Positions 27,592 to 35,930 of a DNA stretch of 64,000 bases are shown here, piece by piece. How positions within the stretch are numbered: the first letter of the stretch is position 1; each line of letters begins with the position of its first letter. The notes beneath the pieces are model-generated. The model saw only the letters and a list, made by a program, of their open reading frames with translations, was not told the origin of the DNA and did no database searches. Position numbers and translations under genes: made by a program. Where the stretch lies: positions 4,402,001 through 4,466,000 of the forward strand of contig NZ_CP155619.1 in the NCBI RefSeq assembly GCF_039697315.1, in the 5' to 3' direction. Origin of the DNA: Pseudomonas abietaniphila (GTDB taxonomy: Bacteria > Pseudomonadota > Gammaproteobacteria > Pseudomonadales > Pseudomonadaceae).

Positions 27592-28374
27592 ATGAACGAG
27601 CAACAGGCGGGCAGCCGCATCCGGGTTGAAGCCCTGACCCCTGACTCTCAGGAAAAGGCGGCGCAGTGGGCCAGACGTCTTGGTCTGCCGCACGAGGATG
27701 CCGACGCCGACTTCGCCTTGCAGGTCAGCGATGACGGTTTGCAATTGCAGCAATTGGGTGACGATGCACCAGGACCGGTCCGTGTGGATTTCGTGGAAGG
27801 CAAGGCGGCTCATCGGCGTCTGTTCGGCGGCGGCAGTGGGCAGATGATCGCCAAGGCCGTTGGCATCCAGCCAGGCGTCCGCCCCCGTGTGCTGGATGCA
27901 ACGGCGGGGATGGGCAAGGATGCGTTCGTGCTCGCGAGCCTGGGGTGTGAAATGAGCCTGATCGAGCGCCAGCCGATCATCGCGGCGTTACTCGAAGACG
28001 GCCTGGCGCGGGGATCTCAGGACCTGGAAGTGGGCGGCATTATTGGTCAGATGCGCTTGTTGACGGGCAATTCCATCGAGCTGATGCGCAACTGGCAGGG
28101 TGAGCCACCGCAGGTGATCTATGTCGACCCGATGTTTCCACACCGTGAGAAAACGGCGCTGGTGAAGAAGGAAATGCGCCTGTTCCGGCCGTTGGTGGGC
28201 GATGACATGGACGCGCCGGCCTTGCTGGAAGCCGCTTTGGCCTTGGCCACTCACCGCGTGGTGGTCAAACGCCCACGCAAGGCGCCGTGCATCGAAGGCG
28301 TAAAGCCCAGCTATGCGCTGGACGGGAAATCCAGCCGCTATGACATCTATCCGAAGAAGGCGTTGAAGCCGTAA
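27592..28374 (+). CDS. rsmJ: 16S rRNA (guanine1516-N2)-methyltransferase RsmJ
   Basis: This 260-residue enzyme methylates G1516 of 16S rRNA using SAM. The signature [20 protein letters not shown] contains the SAM-binding motif I ([15 protein letters not shown]). [20 protein letters not shown] is the DPMFP catalytic loop characteristic of RsmJ. The C-terminal [20 protein letters not shown] region is also conserved. ATG at 27592 is chosen; GTG four codons upstream is an alternative. Confidence 0.93.
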   Translation: MNEQQAGSRIRVEALTPDSQEKAAQWARRLGLPHEDADADFALQVSDDGLQLQQLGDDAPGPVRVDFVEGKAAHRRLFGGGSGQMIAKAVGIQPGVRPRVLDATAGMGKDAFVLASLGCEMSLIERQPIIAALLEDGLARGSQDLEVGGIIGQMRLLTGNSIELMRNWQGEPPQVIYVDPMFPHREKTALVKKEMRLFRPLVGDDMDAPALLEAALALATHRVVVKRPRKAPCIEGVKPSYALDGKSSRYDIYPKKALKP

Positions 28375-28390
28375 TTCGCACCTCCAGCAC

Positions 28391-28482
28391 CTGTAGGAGC
28401 GAATTCATTCGCGAAAGATTTGTCAGTCGCCGCACCTATGTTGACTGTACCGGCTCTTCGCGAATGAATTCGCTCCCACAGG
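28391..28482. repeat. REPIN-like inverted pair, family B copy 2
   Basis: Arms at 28391-28414 and 28457-28482 (GAGCGAATTCATTCGCGAA and its complement) are almost identical to the elements at 13186 and 44087. It lies between the convergent ends of rsmJ and the TetR gene. Confidence 0.9.
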
Positions 28483-28533
28483 ATTTCGTACTTGATTCAA
28501 GTCGTAGAGCGGATCAGGTCTCGCCAGATAGCT

Positions 28534-29166
28534 TCAGGCCCGATACGCCCTCAAAAACAACGCCACCACTTCCCGCACATGCTGTTCACCGGTCTGTTCA
28601 TCCGGCACGCCGCCGTTGCCGATCAGCAGTCGGAAATTGCACACGCCTTTGATCAAACTCAGGAAATGTCCGGCCGCGCTGACCGGTGAATCGAAGTGCA
28701 ATCCCTCCGTGTCGTTCACCCGCGTCAGAAACCGCTCCATTTCATGCAGGATGCGTTGCGGCCCTGCCTCGAAGAAGACCTGTGAAAGCGCGGTGTCCTG
28801 AGTGCCCAAGGCGATCATAAGCCGGTGCAATTCAATCGATTCCGGGCTGTTGATCAGGGTCTGAAATCCCCTCGCAATACCCAGCAATACTTTTTCAACC
28901 GGTTCCGCCAGGCCGACGTCGACGAACAATTCAGGCAGCTGCTCCTCACAGCGCGCCACCACGGCGGCGGAAAAGAGCGTTTCCTTGTCGTTGAAATGGC
29001 TGTAGACGGTGAGCTTGGAAACCCCGGCCTCAGCGGCCACTGCATCCATGCTGGTGCTCGCATAACCGTTGCGCACGAACAGGTCTTTCGCGGCGTTGAG
29101 GATCGCCTGGCGCTTGGCCAGATCCTTTGGGCGACCGGGGCCGGTGGTGGATGTCGCGTCGGTCAT
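28534..29166 (-). CDS. mexL: TetR-family repressor, MexL-like
   Basis: This 210-residue regulator has a TetR helix-turn-helix (about 18-65: RQAILNAAKDLFVRNGYAST, AVAAEAGVSKLTVYSHFNDK) and a C-terminal AefR-like ligand domain. It is divergent from a mexJK-type efflux operon, with a palindrome in the shared promoter region, the arrangement of mexL-mexJK in P. aeruginosa. It probably represses the pump and itself. The ATG at 29166 (MTDATS) is chosen; ATG at 29181 (MPEERM) is the alternative. The mexL name rests on context and family type. Confidence 0.75.
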   Translation of the reverse strand: MTDATSTTGPGRPKDLAKRQAILNAAKDLFVRNGYASTSMDAVAAEAGVSKLTVYSHFNDKETLFSAAVVARCEEQLPELFVDVGLAEPVEKVLLGIARGFQTLINSPESIELHRLMIALGTQDTALSQVFFEAGPQRILHEMERFLTRVNDTEGLHFDSPVSAAGHFLSLIKGVCNFRLLIGNGGVPDEQTGEQHVREVVALFLRAYRA

Positions 29167-29190
29167 TCGTTCTTCAGGCATAGGTGTTTT

Positions 29191-29216
29191 ATTAGTGGAC
29201 TGTTCAGTTCGGTAAT
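29191..29216. promoter_or_regulatory. Palindromic operator candidate between mexL-like and mexJ-like genes
   Basis: ATTA...GACTG TT CAGT.C..TAAT forms a 26-base palindrome with most half-site bases matched. It overlaps the expected -35 region for a TATACT -10 at 29223-29228, so a bound TetR dimer would block mexJ-like transcription. Proposed from position and symmetry only. Confidence 0.5.
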
Positions 29217-29274
29217 TTTTAATATACTCGCCAGTACAATTATTCCAAGCCCTCACTCGCCAAGGTGCCACACC

Positions 29275-30375
29275 ATGTTTCGCGATGCTTTGCTCCTCGT
29301 CGTGCCAATCAGCCTGGTGTCATTGCTGGCAGGTTGCGGCCAGGAAGTATCCGTCCCCGCCACAGTACGTCCGGCCATGGTAGTGCAACCGGTGCCGTCG
29401 TCCCAATCCATGGACAGCTATCCCGGTGAAGTTCGCGCCCGCTTCGAGCCGGAACTCGCGTTTCGTATTCCCGGCAAAGTCAGCAAGCGGTGGGTCGAAG
29501 AGGGCGAGCGGGTCAAAGCCAACCAACCGCTGGCAGAGCTGGACGCCCAGGACGTACGTCTCCAGCTGGACGCCACGCGCGCGCAAGTCGCCGCCGCCGA
29601 GGCCAATCTGCAGATGGTCCGCTCCGAGCGTGACCGTTACAAGACGCTGATGGAACGGCAGATGGTCAGCAAATCTCAGTACGACAACGCCGAAAACCTG
29701 TATCGCGCCGGCGATGCTCGCCTGCGGCAGCTCAAGGCCGAGTTGACGGTCGCCGACAATCAGACCGGTTATGCCGTGCTGCGTGCGTCGCAGGACGGAG
29801 TCATTGCCAAGCGTCTGGTGGAAGTCGGCCAAGTCGTGGCGGCCGGGCAAACGGTGTTCACCCTGGCCGCCGATGGCGAGCGCGAAGTGTCGATCAGCTT
29901 GCCCGAACAGAACTACGGACGTTTCAAGATTGGCGACCCGGTTTCGGTGGAGCTGTGGACGCAGCGTGAGCAACGTTTTCCGGGCCGTATTCGTGAACTG
30001 TCCCCGGCGGCCGATCCCCGCTCGCGGACCTTCGCCGCGCGCATCGCCTTCGCCGCAGGTAAGGTGACCGCCGAGCTCGGCCAGAGCGCACGGGTGTTCA
30101 TTGCGTCCGAGCACAACGTGCCATTGTCGGTGCCGCTGTCCGCGCTGACCGCCGAGAATGGCGTGACCTACGTCTGGCGGCTGCAAGGTGACAACACCCT
30201 CAAGCGCACACCGGTGCAGGTGGGCGCGTACGGACAGGAGTCGGTGCCGGTATTGAGTGGCCTGCAAGCCAGTGACTGGGTGGTGGCCGCCGGGGTTCAT
30301 GTGCTGCACGAAGGCGAGCAGGTTCGTCCGGTTGATCGCAGCAACCGCGCGGTGAAACTGGCGGCGAAGGAGTAA
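29275..30375 (+). CDS. mexJ: RND efflux periplasmic adaptor lipoprotein, MexJ-like
   Basis: This 366-residue membrane fusion protein has a lipoprotein signal (LVVPISLVSLLAGC, Cys about 18). A biotinyl-lipoyl half-motif (GKVSKRWVEEGERVKANQPL) comes first, then a helical hairpin with heptads (about 95-150: LDATRAQVAAAEANLQMVRS). The second lipoyl half (ASQDGVIAKRLVEVGQVVAA), a beta-barrel and a membrane-proximal domain follow. It joins the inner-membrane pump to an outer-membrane channel. The length matches MexJ. The ATG at 29275 starts the signal peptide; the frame is open far upstream inside the divergent regulator, which is not coding for this gene. Confidence 0.88.
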   Translation: MFRDALLLVVPISLVSLLAGCGQEVSVPATVRPAMVVQPVPSSQSMDSYPGEVRARFEPELAFRIPGKVSKRWVEEGERVKANQPLAELDAQDVRLQLDATRAQVAAAEANLQMVRSERDRYKTLMERQMVSKSQYDNAENLYRAGDARLRQLKAELTVADNQTGYAVLRASQDGVIAKRLVEVGQVVAAGQTVFTLAADGEREVSISLPEQNYGRFKIGDPVSVELWTQREQRFPGRIRELSPAADPRSRTFAARIAFAAGKVTAELGQSARVFIASEHNVPLSVPLSALTAENGVTYVWRLQGDNTLKRTPVQVGAYGQESVPVLSGLQASDWVVAAGVHVLHEGEQVRPVDRSNRAVKLAAKE

Positions 30376-30381
30376 GCACGG

Positions 30382-33300
30382 ATGCGTTTCAATCTCTCCG
30401 AATGGGCCCTGCGCAACCGGCAGATGGTCTTGTACCTGATGATTCTTCTGGCTGTAGTTGGCGCGTTGTCTTACACCAAGTTGGGACAAAGCGAAGATCC
30501 GCCGTTCACCTTCAAAGCCATGGTCATTCGTACGCTCTGGCCCGGCGCCAGTGCCGAGGAAGTGGCGCGCCAGGTCACGGATCGCATTGAAAAGAAGCTG
30601 ATGGAAACGGGCGATTACGAGCGCATCGTCTCGTTCTCGCGGCCCGGCGAGTCTCAGGTCACGTTCATGGCCCGCGACTCACTGGTGTCGGCCAAATTGC
30701 CGGAACTCTGGTATCAGATCCGCAAGAAGATCGGCGACATACGCCAGACCCTGCCCGCAGGCATCCAGGGGCCTTTTTTCAACGATGAGTTCGGCACCAC
30801 TTTCGGCAATATCTATGCGCTGACAGGCGAAGGGTTCGATTACGCGGTGCTCAAGGATTACGCCGACCGCATCCAGATCCAGCTGCAGCGGGTCAAAGAC
30901 GTCGGTAAGGTCGAGCTGGTTGGCCTGCAGGACGAGAAGATCTGGATCGAGCTGTCCAACGTCAAGCTCGCGACCCTCGGCTTGCCGTTGCAAGCCGTGC
31001 AGCAAGCCTTGGAAGCGCAGAACGCCGTGGTGGCCGCGAGCTTTTTCGAGACGCCGAGCGAACGCGTTCAGTTGCGCGTGACCGGGCGTTTCCAGACCGT
31101 CGACGAGATTCGTGATTTCCCGATCCGCGTCGGTGATCGCACATTCCGCATCAGCGATCTGGCCGATGTGCGCCGAGGCTTCAACGATCCGCCCGCGCCG
31201 CGCATGCGCTTCATGGGCCAAGACGCCATTGGCCTCGCGGTCGCCATGAAAGACGGCGGCGACATCCTCGTTCTGGGCAAGGCCCTGGAAGGTGAGTTCG
31301 CCCGCTTGCAACGCAACCTGCCGGCCGGCATGGAGCTGCGTAAGGTGTCTGATCAGCCCGCCGCGGTGAAGACCGGTGTCGGTGAGTTCGTTCAAGTGCT
31401 CGCCGAAGCGTTGGGCATCGTGCTGCTGGTGAGCTTCTTTTCCCTCGGCGTGCGCACCGGCATGGTCGTGGCGTTGGCGATTCCGGTGGTGCTGGCGATC
31501 ACGTTCGCCTGCATGTATTACCTGGGAATCGGCCTGCACAAGATTTCCCTCGGCGCATTGGTCCTCGCGTTGGGGTTGCTGGTGGACGACGCGATCATTG
31601 CCGTGGAAATGATGGCGATCAAGATGGAGCAGGGCTACGACCGGCTCAAGGCCGCGAGCTTTGCCTGGACCAGCACGGCGTTCCCGATGCTCACCGGCAC
31701 GTTGATCACGGCGGCAGGTTTTCTGCCGATCGCCACGGCGCAGTCGAGCACGGGCGAGTACACCCGCTCGATCTTTCAGGTGGTGACCATCGCCTTGCTT
31801 GCGTCCTGGGTCGCGGCCGTGGTGTTCGTGCCTTATCTGGGTGACCGGTTGTTGCCGGACCTGGCCAAGCTTCATGCGGTGAGACATGGCGCCGGTTCTG
31901 CAGCGCCGGACCCTTACGGCACGCCGTTCTATAAGCGCGTCCGCGCCTTGGTGGGCTGGTGCGTACGCCGTCGCAAGACCGTGATCGTGTTGACCATCAG
32001 CCTGTTCGTGCTGTCGATTGTCATGTTCCGTTTCGTGCCTCAGCAGTTCTTCCCGGCTTCGGGTCGGCTGGAGTTGATGGTCGACCTCAAACTTGCCGAA
32101 GGGGCATCGCTCAGCAACACCACTGAGCAGGTGAAGCGCCTCGAAGCCATGATTAAGGGTCATGCGGGCATCGAGAATTATGTGGCGTATGTGGGCACCG
32201 GTTCGCCGCGCTTTTACCTGCCGCTGGATCAGCAACTGCCGGCGGCCAGCTTTGCGCAGTTCGTGGTGTTGGCCAAAACCATCGAAGACCGCGAGGCCCT
32301 GCGCACGTGGCTGATCCAGACGATGAACGAGCAGTTCCCGATGCTGCGACCCCGTGTGACGCGACTGGAGAACGGCCCACCCGTTGGGTATCCGGTGCAG
32401 TTCCGGATCACCGGCGAACACATCGATGAAGTCCGCGCACTCGCGCGCAAGGTGGCGGCCAAGGTTCGGGAAAACCCGCACGTGGTCAACGTCCACCTGG
32501 ATTGGGAAGAGCCGAGCAAGGTCGTCTATCTCAATGTCGATCAGGACCGGGCCCGGGCGCTCGGCGTGACCACGGCCGACCTGTCGCGATTCCTGCAAAG
32601 CCAGCTGACCGGCTCCAGCGTCAGCCAGTACCGCGAGGACGACGAACTCATCGAGATTCTGCTGCGTGGCACCGAGCAGGAACGCCATGAGCTTGGCGGG
32701 CTGGCCAGCCTGGCAATCCCGACTGAAAACGGCAGCAGTGTCGCGTTGTCCCAGGTGGCGACGCTGGAGTACGGCTTCGAGGAAGGCATCATCTGGCACC
32801 GCAACCGCCTGCCGAACGTGAACATCCGCGCCGACATCTACGGCAAGGAACAGCCGGCCACACTGGTCAAGCAGATCCTGCCGACACTCGACGAAGTCCG
32901 CGCGCAACTTCCGGACGGCTACCTGCTCGAGGTCGGCGGAACCGTGGAGGATTCGACCCGTGGCCAGAACTCGGTGAACGCCGGTGTGCCGCTGTTCATT
33001 GTGGTCGTGTTGACGTTGCTGATGATTCAGCTGCGCAGTTTCTCCCGCACCTTCATGGTGTTCCTCACGGCGCCGTTGGGCCTGATCGGTGTGACCTTGT
33101 TCCTGCTGATCTTCCGTCAGCCGTTCGGCTTCGTGGCCATGCTCGGCACCATCGCGCTGTCGGGCATGATCATGCGCAACTCGGTGATTCTGGTCGACCA
33201 GATCGAACAGGACATCGCCGCAGGGCTCGATCGCTGGCAAGCGATCATCGAAGCGACTGTAAGACGCTTCCGCCCGATCGTACTCACGGCGTTGGCCGCC

Positions 33301-33468
33301 GTGCTGGCGATGATCCCTTTGTCCCGCAGCGTGTTCTTCGGCCCGATGGCGGTCGCTATCATGGGCGGCCTGATCGTCGCGACCGCGCTGACGCTGCTGT
33401 TTTTGCCGGCCTTGTATGCGGCGTGGTTCAAGGTGAAGAAGGGCGAGGGCGATTCCACAGGCGGATAA
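30382..33468 (+). CDS. mexK: RND efflux pump inner-membrane transporter, MexK-like
   Basis: This 1028-residue proton-driven transporter has twelve membrane helices and two large periplasmic loops. The first helix is MVLYLMILLAVVGALSY. The helix-4 region LGLLVDDAIIAVEMMAIKME carries the Asp pair of the proton relay. The second half begins near VIVLTISLFVLSIVMF, and helices 10-12 include GMIMRNSVILVDQIE. The early motif GQSEDPPFTFKAMVI is shared with the MexK group rather than the AcrB group. It lies 6 bases after the adaptor gene. No outer-membrane factor gene is linked, as in P. aeruginosa mexJK, which borrows OprM or OpmH. Confidence 0.9.
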   Translation: MRFNLSEWALRNRQMVLYLMILLAVVGALSYTKLGQSEDPPFTFKAMVIRTLWPGASAEEVARQVTDRIEKKLMETGDYERIVSFSRPGESQVTFMARDSLVSAKLPELWYQIRKKIGDIRQTLPAGIQGPFFNDEFGTTFGNIYALTGEGFDYAVLKDYADRIQIQLQRVKDVGKVELVGLQDEKIWIELSNVKLATLGLPLQAVQQALEAQNAVVAASFFETPSERVQLRVTGRFQTVDEIRDFPIRVGDRTFRISDLADVRRGFNDPPAPRMRFMGQDAIGLAVAMKDGGDILVLGKALEGEFARLQRNLPAGMELRKVSDQPAAVKTGVGEFVQVLAEALGIVLLVSFFSLGVRTGMVVALAIPVVLAITFACMYYLGIGLHKISLGALVLALGLLVDDAIIAVEMMAIKMEQGYDRLKAASFAWTSTAFPMLTGTLITAAGFLPIATAQSSTGEYTRSIFQVVTIALLASWVAAVVFVPYLGDRLLPDLAKLHAVRHGAGSAAPDPYGTPFYKRVRALVGWCVRRRKTVIVLTISLFVLSIVMFRFVPQQFFPASGRLELMVDLKLAEGASLSNTTEQVKRLEAMIKGHAGIENYVAYVGTGSPRFYLPLDQQLPAASFAQFVVLAKTIEDREALRTWLIQTMNEQFPMLRPRVTRLENGPPVGYPVQFRITGEHIDEVRALARKVAAKVRENPHVVNVHLDWEEPSKVVYLNVDQDRARALGVTTADLSRFLQSQLTGSSVSQYREDDELIEILLRGTEQERHELGGLASLAIPTENGSSVALSQVATLEYGFEEGIIWHRNRLPNVNIRADIYGKEQPATLVKQILPTLDEVRAQLPDGYLLEVGGTVEDSTRGQNSVNAGVPLFIVVVLTLLMIQLRSFSRTFMVFLTAPLGLIGVTLFLLIFRQPFGFVAMLGTIALSGMIMRNSVILVDQIEQDIAAGLDRWQAIIEATVRRFRPIVLTALAAVLAMIPLSRSVFFGPMAVAIMGGLIVATALTLLFLPALYAAWFKVKKGEGDSTGG

Positions 33469-33597
33469 CTTTCTAATTGCTGAACAGAATCACTGCGCGG
33501 CTTCTCTGGCCTGGGGATATCCCCTATATTCGCCCCGGCCAGCTCCGGCTGCTCAAGCACTGTCTGTTTCAACGTCTTCTCAGGCGCAAGAAAGTCC

Positions 33598-34164
33598 ATG
33601 TCCGAATCTTTCGAAGTCCCTAGCCCTCACGAACATCATGTCGAACACGCACACCGTTCTGGCGATCGTTTTGCCGGGAAGATTGCCGTGATGACGGCGA
33701 TCATGGCCACGGTCGGCGCAATGCTCAGCTATCAGGCCGGCTCGACCGAGAGCGAGGCGGCGATGGACAAGAATAACGCGGCGATCAAGAAGACCGAGGC
33801 GTCTAACCAGTGGAACTACTACCAGGCCAAGTCGAGCCGGGAAAACCTTGCGGACCTGGCCAGTCACATTCCGGGTCTGGACGCGGCGCACTACACGGCA
33901 GAAGTGCAGCGTTACAAAGCCGATAAGGAGGCCGCGCGCGCCAAGGCCGAGGCACTTGAGGCTCAGGCGCAAGAATGGGATGAGAAGTCCGAGCGTGTGC
34001 TGCATTCTCACCATCGCTGGGCGCAGGCAATGATGGCGATCCAGATGGCCATTTCGCTGGCGGCGATCACATTGCTCACTCGCAAAGAGTGGTTGCAGAA
34101 GGTGTCGTACGGCGCGGGTGGGGTGAGCGTGGTGCTGGGGATGATGGCCTGGCTGCACCTTTGA
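33598..34164 (+). CDS. DUF4337 membrane protein
   Basis: This 188-residue protein has a His-rich N-terminus (PHEHHVEHAHRSGDRFAG) and a membrane helix at about 27-46 (AVMTAIMATVGAMLSYQAGS). A charged helical middle follows (about 50-140, including ADKEAARAKAEALEAQAQEW), then two C-terminal helices (MMAIQMAISLAAITLLT and VSVVLGMMAWLHL). This is the DUF4337 layout. Function is unknown. Its place next to mexJK-type genes is, as I recall, kept in P. aeruginosa. The 129-base gap before it contains TATATT, a possible own promoter. Confidence 0.82.
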   Translation: MSESFEVPSPHEHHVEHAHRSGDRFAGKIAVMTAIMATVGAMLSYQAGSTESEAAMDKNNAAIKKTEASNQWNYYQAKSSRENLADLASHIPGLDAAHYTAEVQRYKADKEAARAKAEALEAQAQEWDEKSERVLHSHHRWAQAMMAIQMAISLAAITLLTRKEWLQKVSYGAGGVSVVLGMMAWLHL

Positions 34165-34272
34165 TCGTGATGGTTCCCACGCTCCGCGTGGGAATGCCTG
34201 CCATGACGCTCTGCGTCAAGTTGGACGCAGAGCGTCAATCGATGCGTTACCACGCGGAGCGTGGGAACGATC
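34163..34272. repeat. Family C inverted repeat
   Basis: GGTTCCCACGCTCCGCGTGG on the left and CACGCGGAGCGTGGGAACGA on the right flank an inner GACGCTCTGCGTC / GACGCAGAGCGTC pair. It is related to 17392-17490 and 45614-45660. Confidence 0.8.
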
Positions 34273-34323
34273 AAACAAAAGCACATCAACGGCAGAAGCA
34301 GAGCTATCAGGCTTACTCAATCC

Positions 34324-34461
34324 CTGTAGGAGCGTGGCTTGTCCCGCGACCTGCCGGGAACCGGCAGTAAATCTTGGGAATGCGGATTGCCTGACACTGC
34401 CGAGGTGTTTGGTTTTACTACTGCTTCGCAGCAGATCGTCGGACAAGCCGGACTCCTACGC
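34324..34461. repeat. Family D REP doublet
   Basis: CTGTAGGAGCGTGGCTTGTC...CTGCCGGGAACCGGCAG on the left and CAGATCGTCGGACAAGCC..ACTCCTACGCC on the right form an inverted pair like 17733-17870. Confidence 0.8.
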
Positions 34462-34500
34462 CTTTGGCAGAATCAAAAGCTCTTACTCTTGCTCTTCATG

Positions 34501-34622
34501 CGCGACAGTCCAGACACCACAAAACGCGACTTTGGTGCAGGCTGAACGCAGGTGGCGCGGAGTGGGCCGAGCGGCATGGATGCCGCGACAGCCGCCTACG
34601 GCCATGGATGTCCGTTCAGCCT
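34501..34622 (+). repeat. Family G repeat copy 1
   Basis: A segment containing AGACACCACAAAACGCGACT, GCAGGCTGAACGCAGGTGGC, GCGGCATGGATGCCGCGACA and CATGGATGTCCGTTCAGC is found again, inverted, at 45338-45451. Short reading frames inside it are not credible genes. The remainder of the 527-base gap 34165-34691 is families C and D plus a terminator. Confidence 0.8.
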
Positions 34623-34634
34623 AAATCCGACGCG

Positions 34635-34670
34635 AAAAAAAGCCCCATCTGATTCAACACCAGACAGGGC
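34635..34670 (-). terminator. Rho-independent terminator of the DUF4197 gene
   Basis: On the minus strand GCCCTGTCTG pairs with CAGATGGGGC (one mismatch) around a nine-base loop and ends in seven T residues, 22 bases after the stop codon. Confidence 0.88.
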
Positions 34671-34691
34671 GTTTCCTGACGCGCAAAGCGC

Positions 34692-35381
34692 TTACAGCGC
34701 CCCAAACACCTTCTTCGCCAGACTCGTCGCCGCAGCCGCCGGGTTCGCGCGGATGCTTTCTTCCTGCTTGGCGATCATCTCGAACAACCCGTCCAGCGCC
34801 TTCTCGGTCACATAACCTTCGACGTTCGAGTCCTTCGCATCGACCACCCCCAGGCTTGCCGCCTGACCGGCAAAGGCGTTGTACTTCTGTGCCAGGCCCA
34901 CTTTGTCGGTGGCCTGCTTCACGATCGGCAGGAACTTGGCGCGGATCTGCTCGCGGCTGGATTTGTTCAGGTACTGAGTGGCCGAATCCTTGCCGCCGCT
35001 CAGAATCCCTTTGGCATCCGACACGCTCATTTTCTTCACGGCATCGACCAACAGCGCCTGAGCCTGTGGCACGGCTGCTTCGGCCGCCTGGTTCATGCTG
35101 GTTTCCAGTTGTTCCACCTGAGTGCCCATGCCTAGCAGCTTCATCTTGCTTGCGACCTTGCCCAGCTTGCCCGGCAGTTCAATGCGCACGTCCTTGTTGT
35201 TGCTGAAACCGCCCGGCACGCCCAGCTGTTTGACGGCGATCTGTGCGCCCTGGGTCAGCGCATCCTTCAGGCCGCCGGTCGCGTCCGATTGCGACAGGTC
35301 ACCGAGCGAGAGCGCAAAGGCACTGGCTGACAGCATCAGGCCGGCACACAGGCCAGTGAACGAAAGCGTGCGAAGCAGCAT
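34692..35381 (-). CDS. DUF4197 exported protein
   Basis: This 229-residue protein has a signal peptide (MLLRTLSFTGLCAGLMLSAS, cleavage probably after AFA). The mature DUF4197 domain contains GLKDALTQGAQIAVKQLGVP, DVRIELPGKLGKVASKMKLL and KALDGLFEMIAKQEESIRAN. No enzyme motif is visible; DUF4197 proteins are predicted periplasmic proteins of unknown function. The ATG at 35381 follows AAAAGGA, preferred over the TTG at 35399. It lies 46 bases downstream of the YbaY-like gene on the same strand, so they may be co-transcribed. Confidence 0.85.
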   Translation of the reverse strand: MLLRTLSFTGLCAGLMLSASAFALSLGDLSQSDATGGLKDALTQGAQIAVKQLGVPGGFSNNKDVRIELPGKLGKVASKMKLLGMGTQVEQLETSMNQAAEAAVPQAQALLVDAVKKMSVSDAKGILSGGKDSATQYLNKSSREQIRAKFLPIVKQATDKVGLAQKYNAFAGQAASLGVVDAKDSNVEGYVTEKALDGLFEMIAKQEESIRANPAAAATSLAKKVFGAL

Positions 35382-35427
35382 GGGGAACGTCCTTTTCAAA
35401 AAAAAGAGAAAGCAATGTGCGACCCGC

Positions 35428-35826
35428 TTATCGGGCCGGATTCAGGCGGATCTTCACTGGCGGTTTTTCTTCCAGTGTCAGGTCCACGGTGTAGCGCTCG
35501 GTGCTGATCATCAGCAGCTTGCCGTCAACTTCGATGCGCGCGCTGACGGCGTAAGTATGACCCTGTTGGATCTGCTTCTGATCGTAGGTCAGGTGGAAGG
35601 GCAGCGGCACCTGATTTTTGATCGGCCCTTTCTGGCTGGCCAGTGTCTGGGCCGGCGCATCGGCGAGCGACACGTCCTGAAGGGTGACCTCCAGGGTGGC
35701 GGTCGGTGGCAATGCCATCCGCTGCACGTAGAACACTTCGCCGTCGACCGTGCCGGGCAGGTTGTCCGGCGCATGGGCGCACGCGGCGAGAACGGTGGTC
35801 ATCAAGGTCAGCAGAATATGTTTCAT
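35428..35826 (-). CDS. YbaY-family lipoprotein
   Basis: This 132-residue protein has a short lipoprotein signal (MKHILLTLMTTVLAAC, Cys16) and a YbaY-type beta-sandwich domain. Characteristic segments are LPPTATLEVTLQDVSLADAP, VPLPFHLTYD and YAVSARIEVDGKLLMIST. The family is related to pilotin-like small lipoproteins; a specific role is not known. AAGGAGA sits before the ATG at 35826. Confidence 0.85.
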   Translation of the reverse strand: MKHILLTLMTTVLAACAHAPDNLPGTVDGEVFYVQRMALPPTATLEVTLQDVSLADAPAQTLASQKGPIKNQVPLPFHLTYDQKQIQQGHTYAVSARIEVDGKLLMISTERYTVDLTLEEKPPVKIRLNPAR

Positions 35827-35896
35827 CGGGTGAATCTCCTTGTCGTGCGGCGGCGTGCTTTTACGCTGCGAGAACTGTTCCGAGCGGACGGACTGC

Positions 35897-35922
35897 TTCG
35901 TGAGCAAGCTCACTCCCACAGG
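35897..35922. repeat. Family F REP single arm
   Basis: TCGTGAGCAAGCTCACTCCC...AGGG matches the right arm of the family F doublet at 38522-38614. It lies between the YbaY-like gene and plsB with no visible left arm. Confidence 0.6.
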
Positions 35923-35930
35923 GAACTGCG

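Noticed and set aside
28825..29274. Upstream extension of the mexJ-like frame
   Set aside because: The extension runs antisense through the TetR gene and promoter; the lipoprotein signal begins at 29275.
30679..33240. An 853-codon open frame antisense to the efflux pump gene
   Set aside because: It is a GC-rich shadow of mexK, with a His/Gln/Arg/Asp-heavy composition, no domains and no ribosome-binding site. The sense protein is complete and conserved.
34552..34815. An 87-codon open frame containing GMDAATAAYGHG
   Set aside because: It lies in family G repeat sequence, crosses a terminator and runs into the 3' end of the opposite-strand gene.
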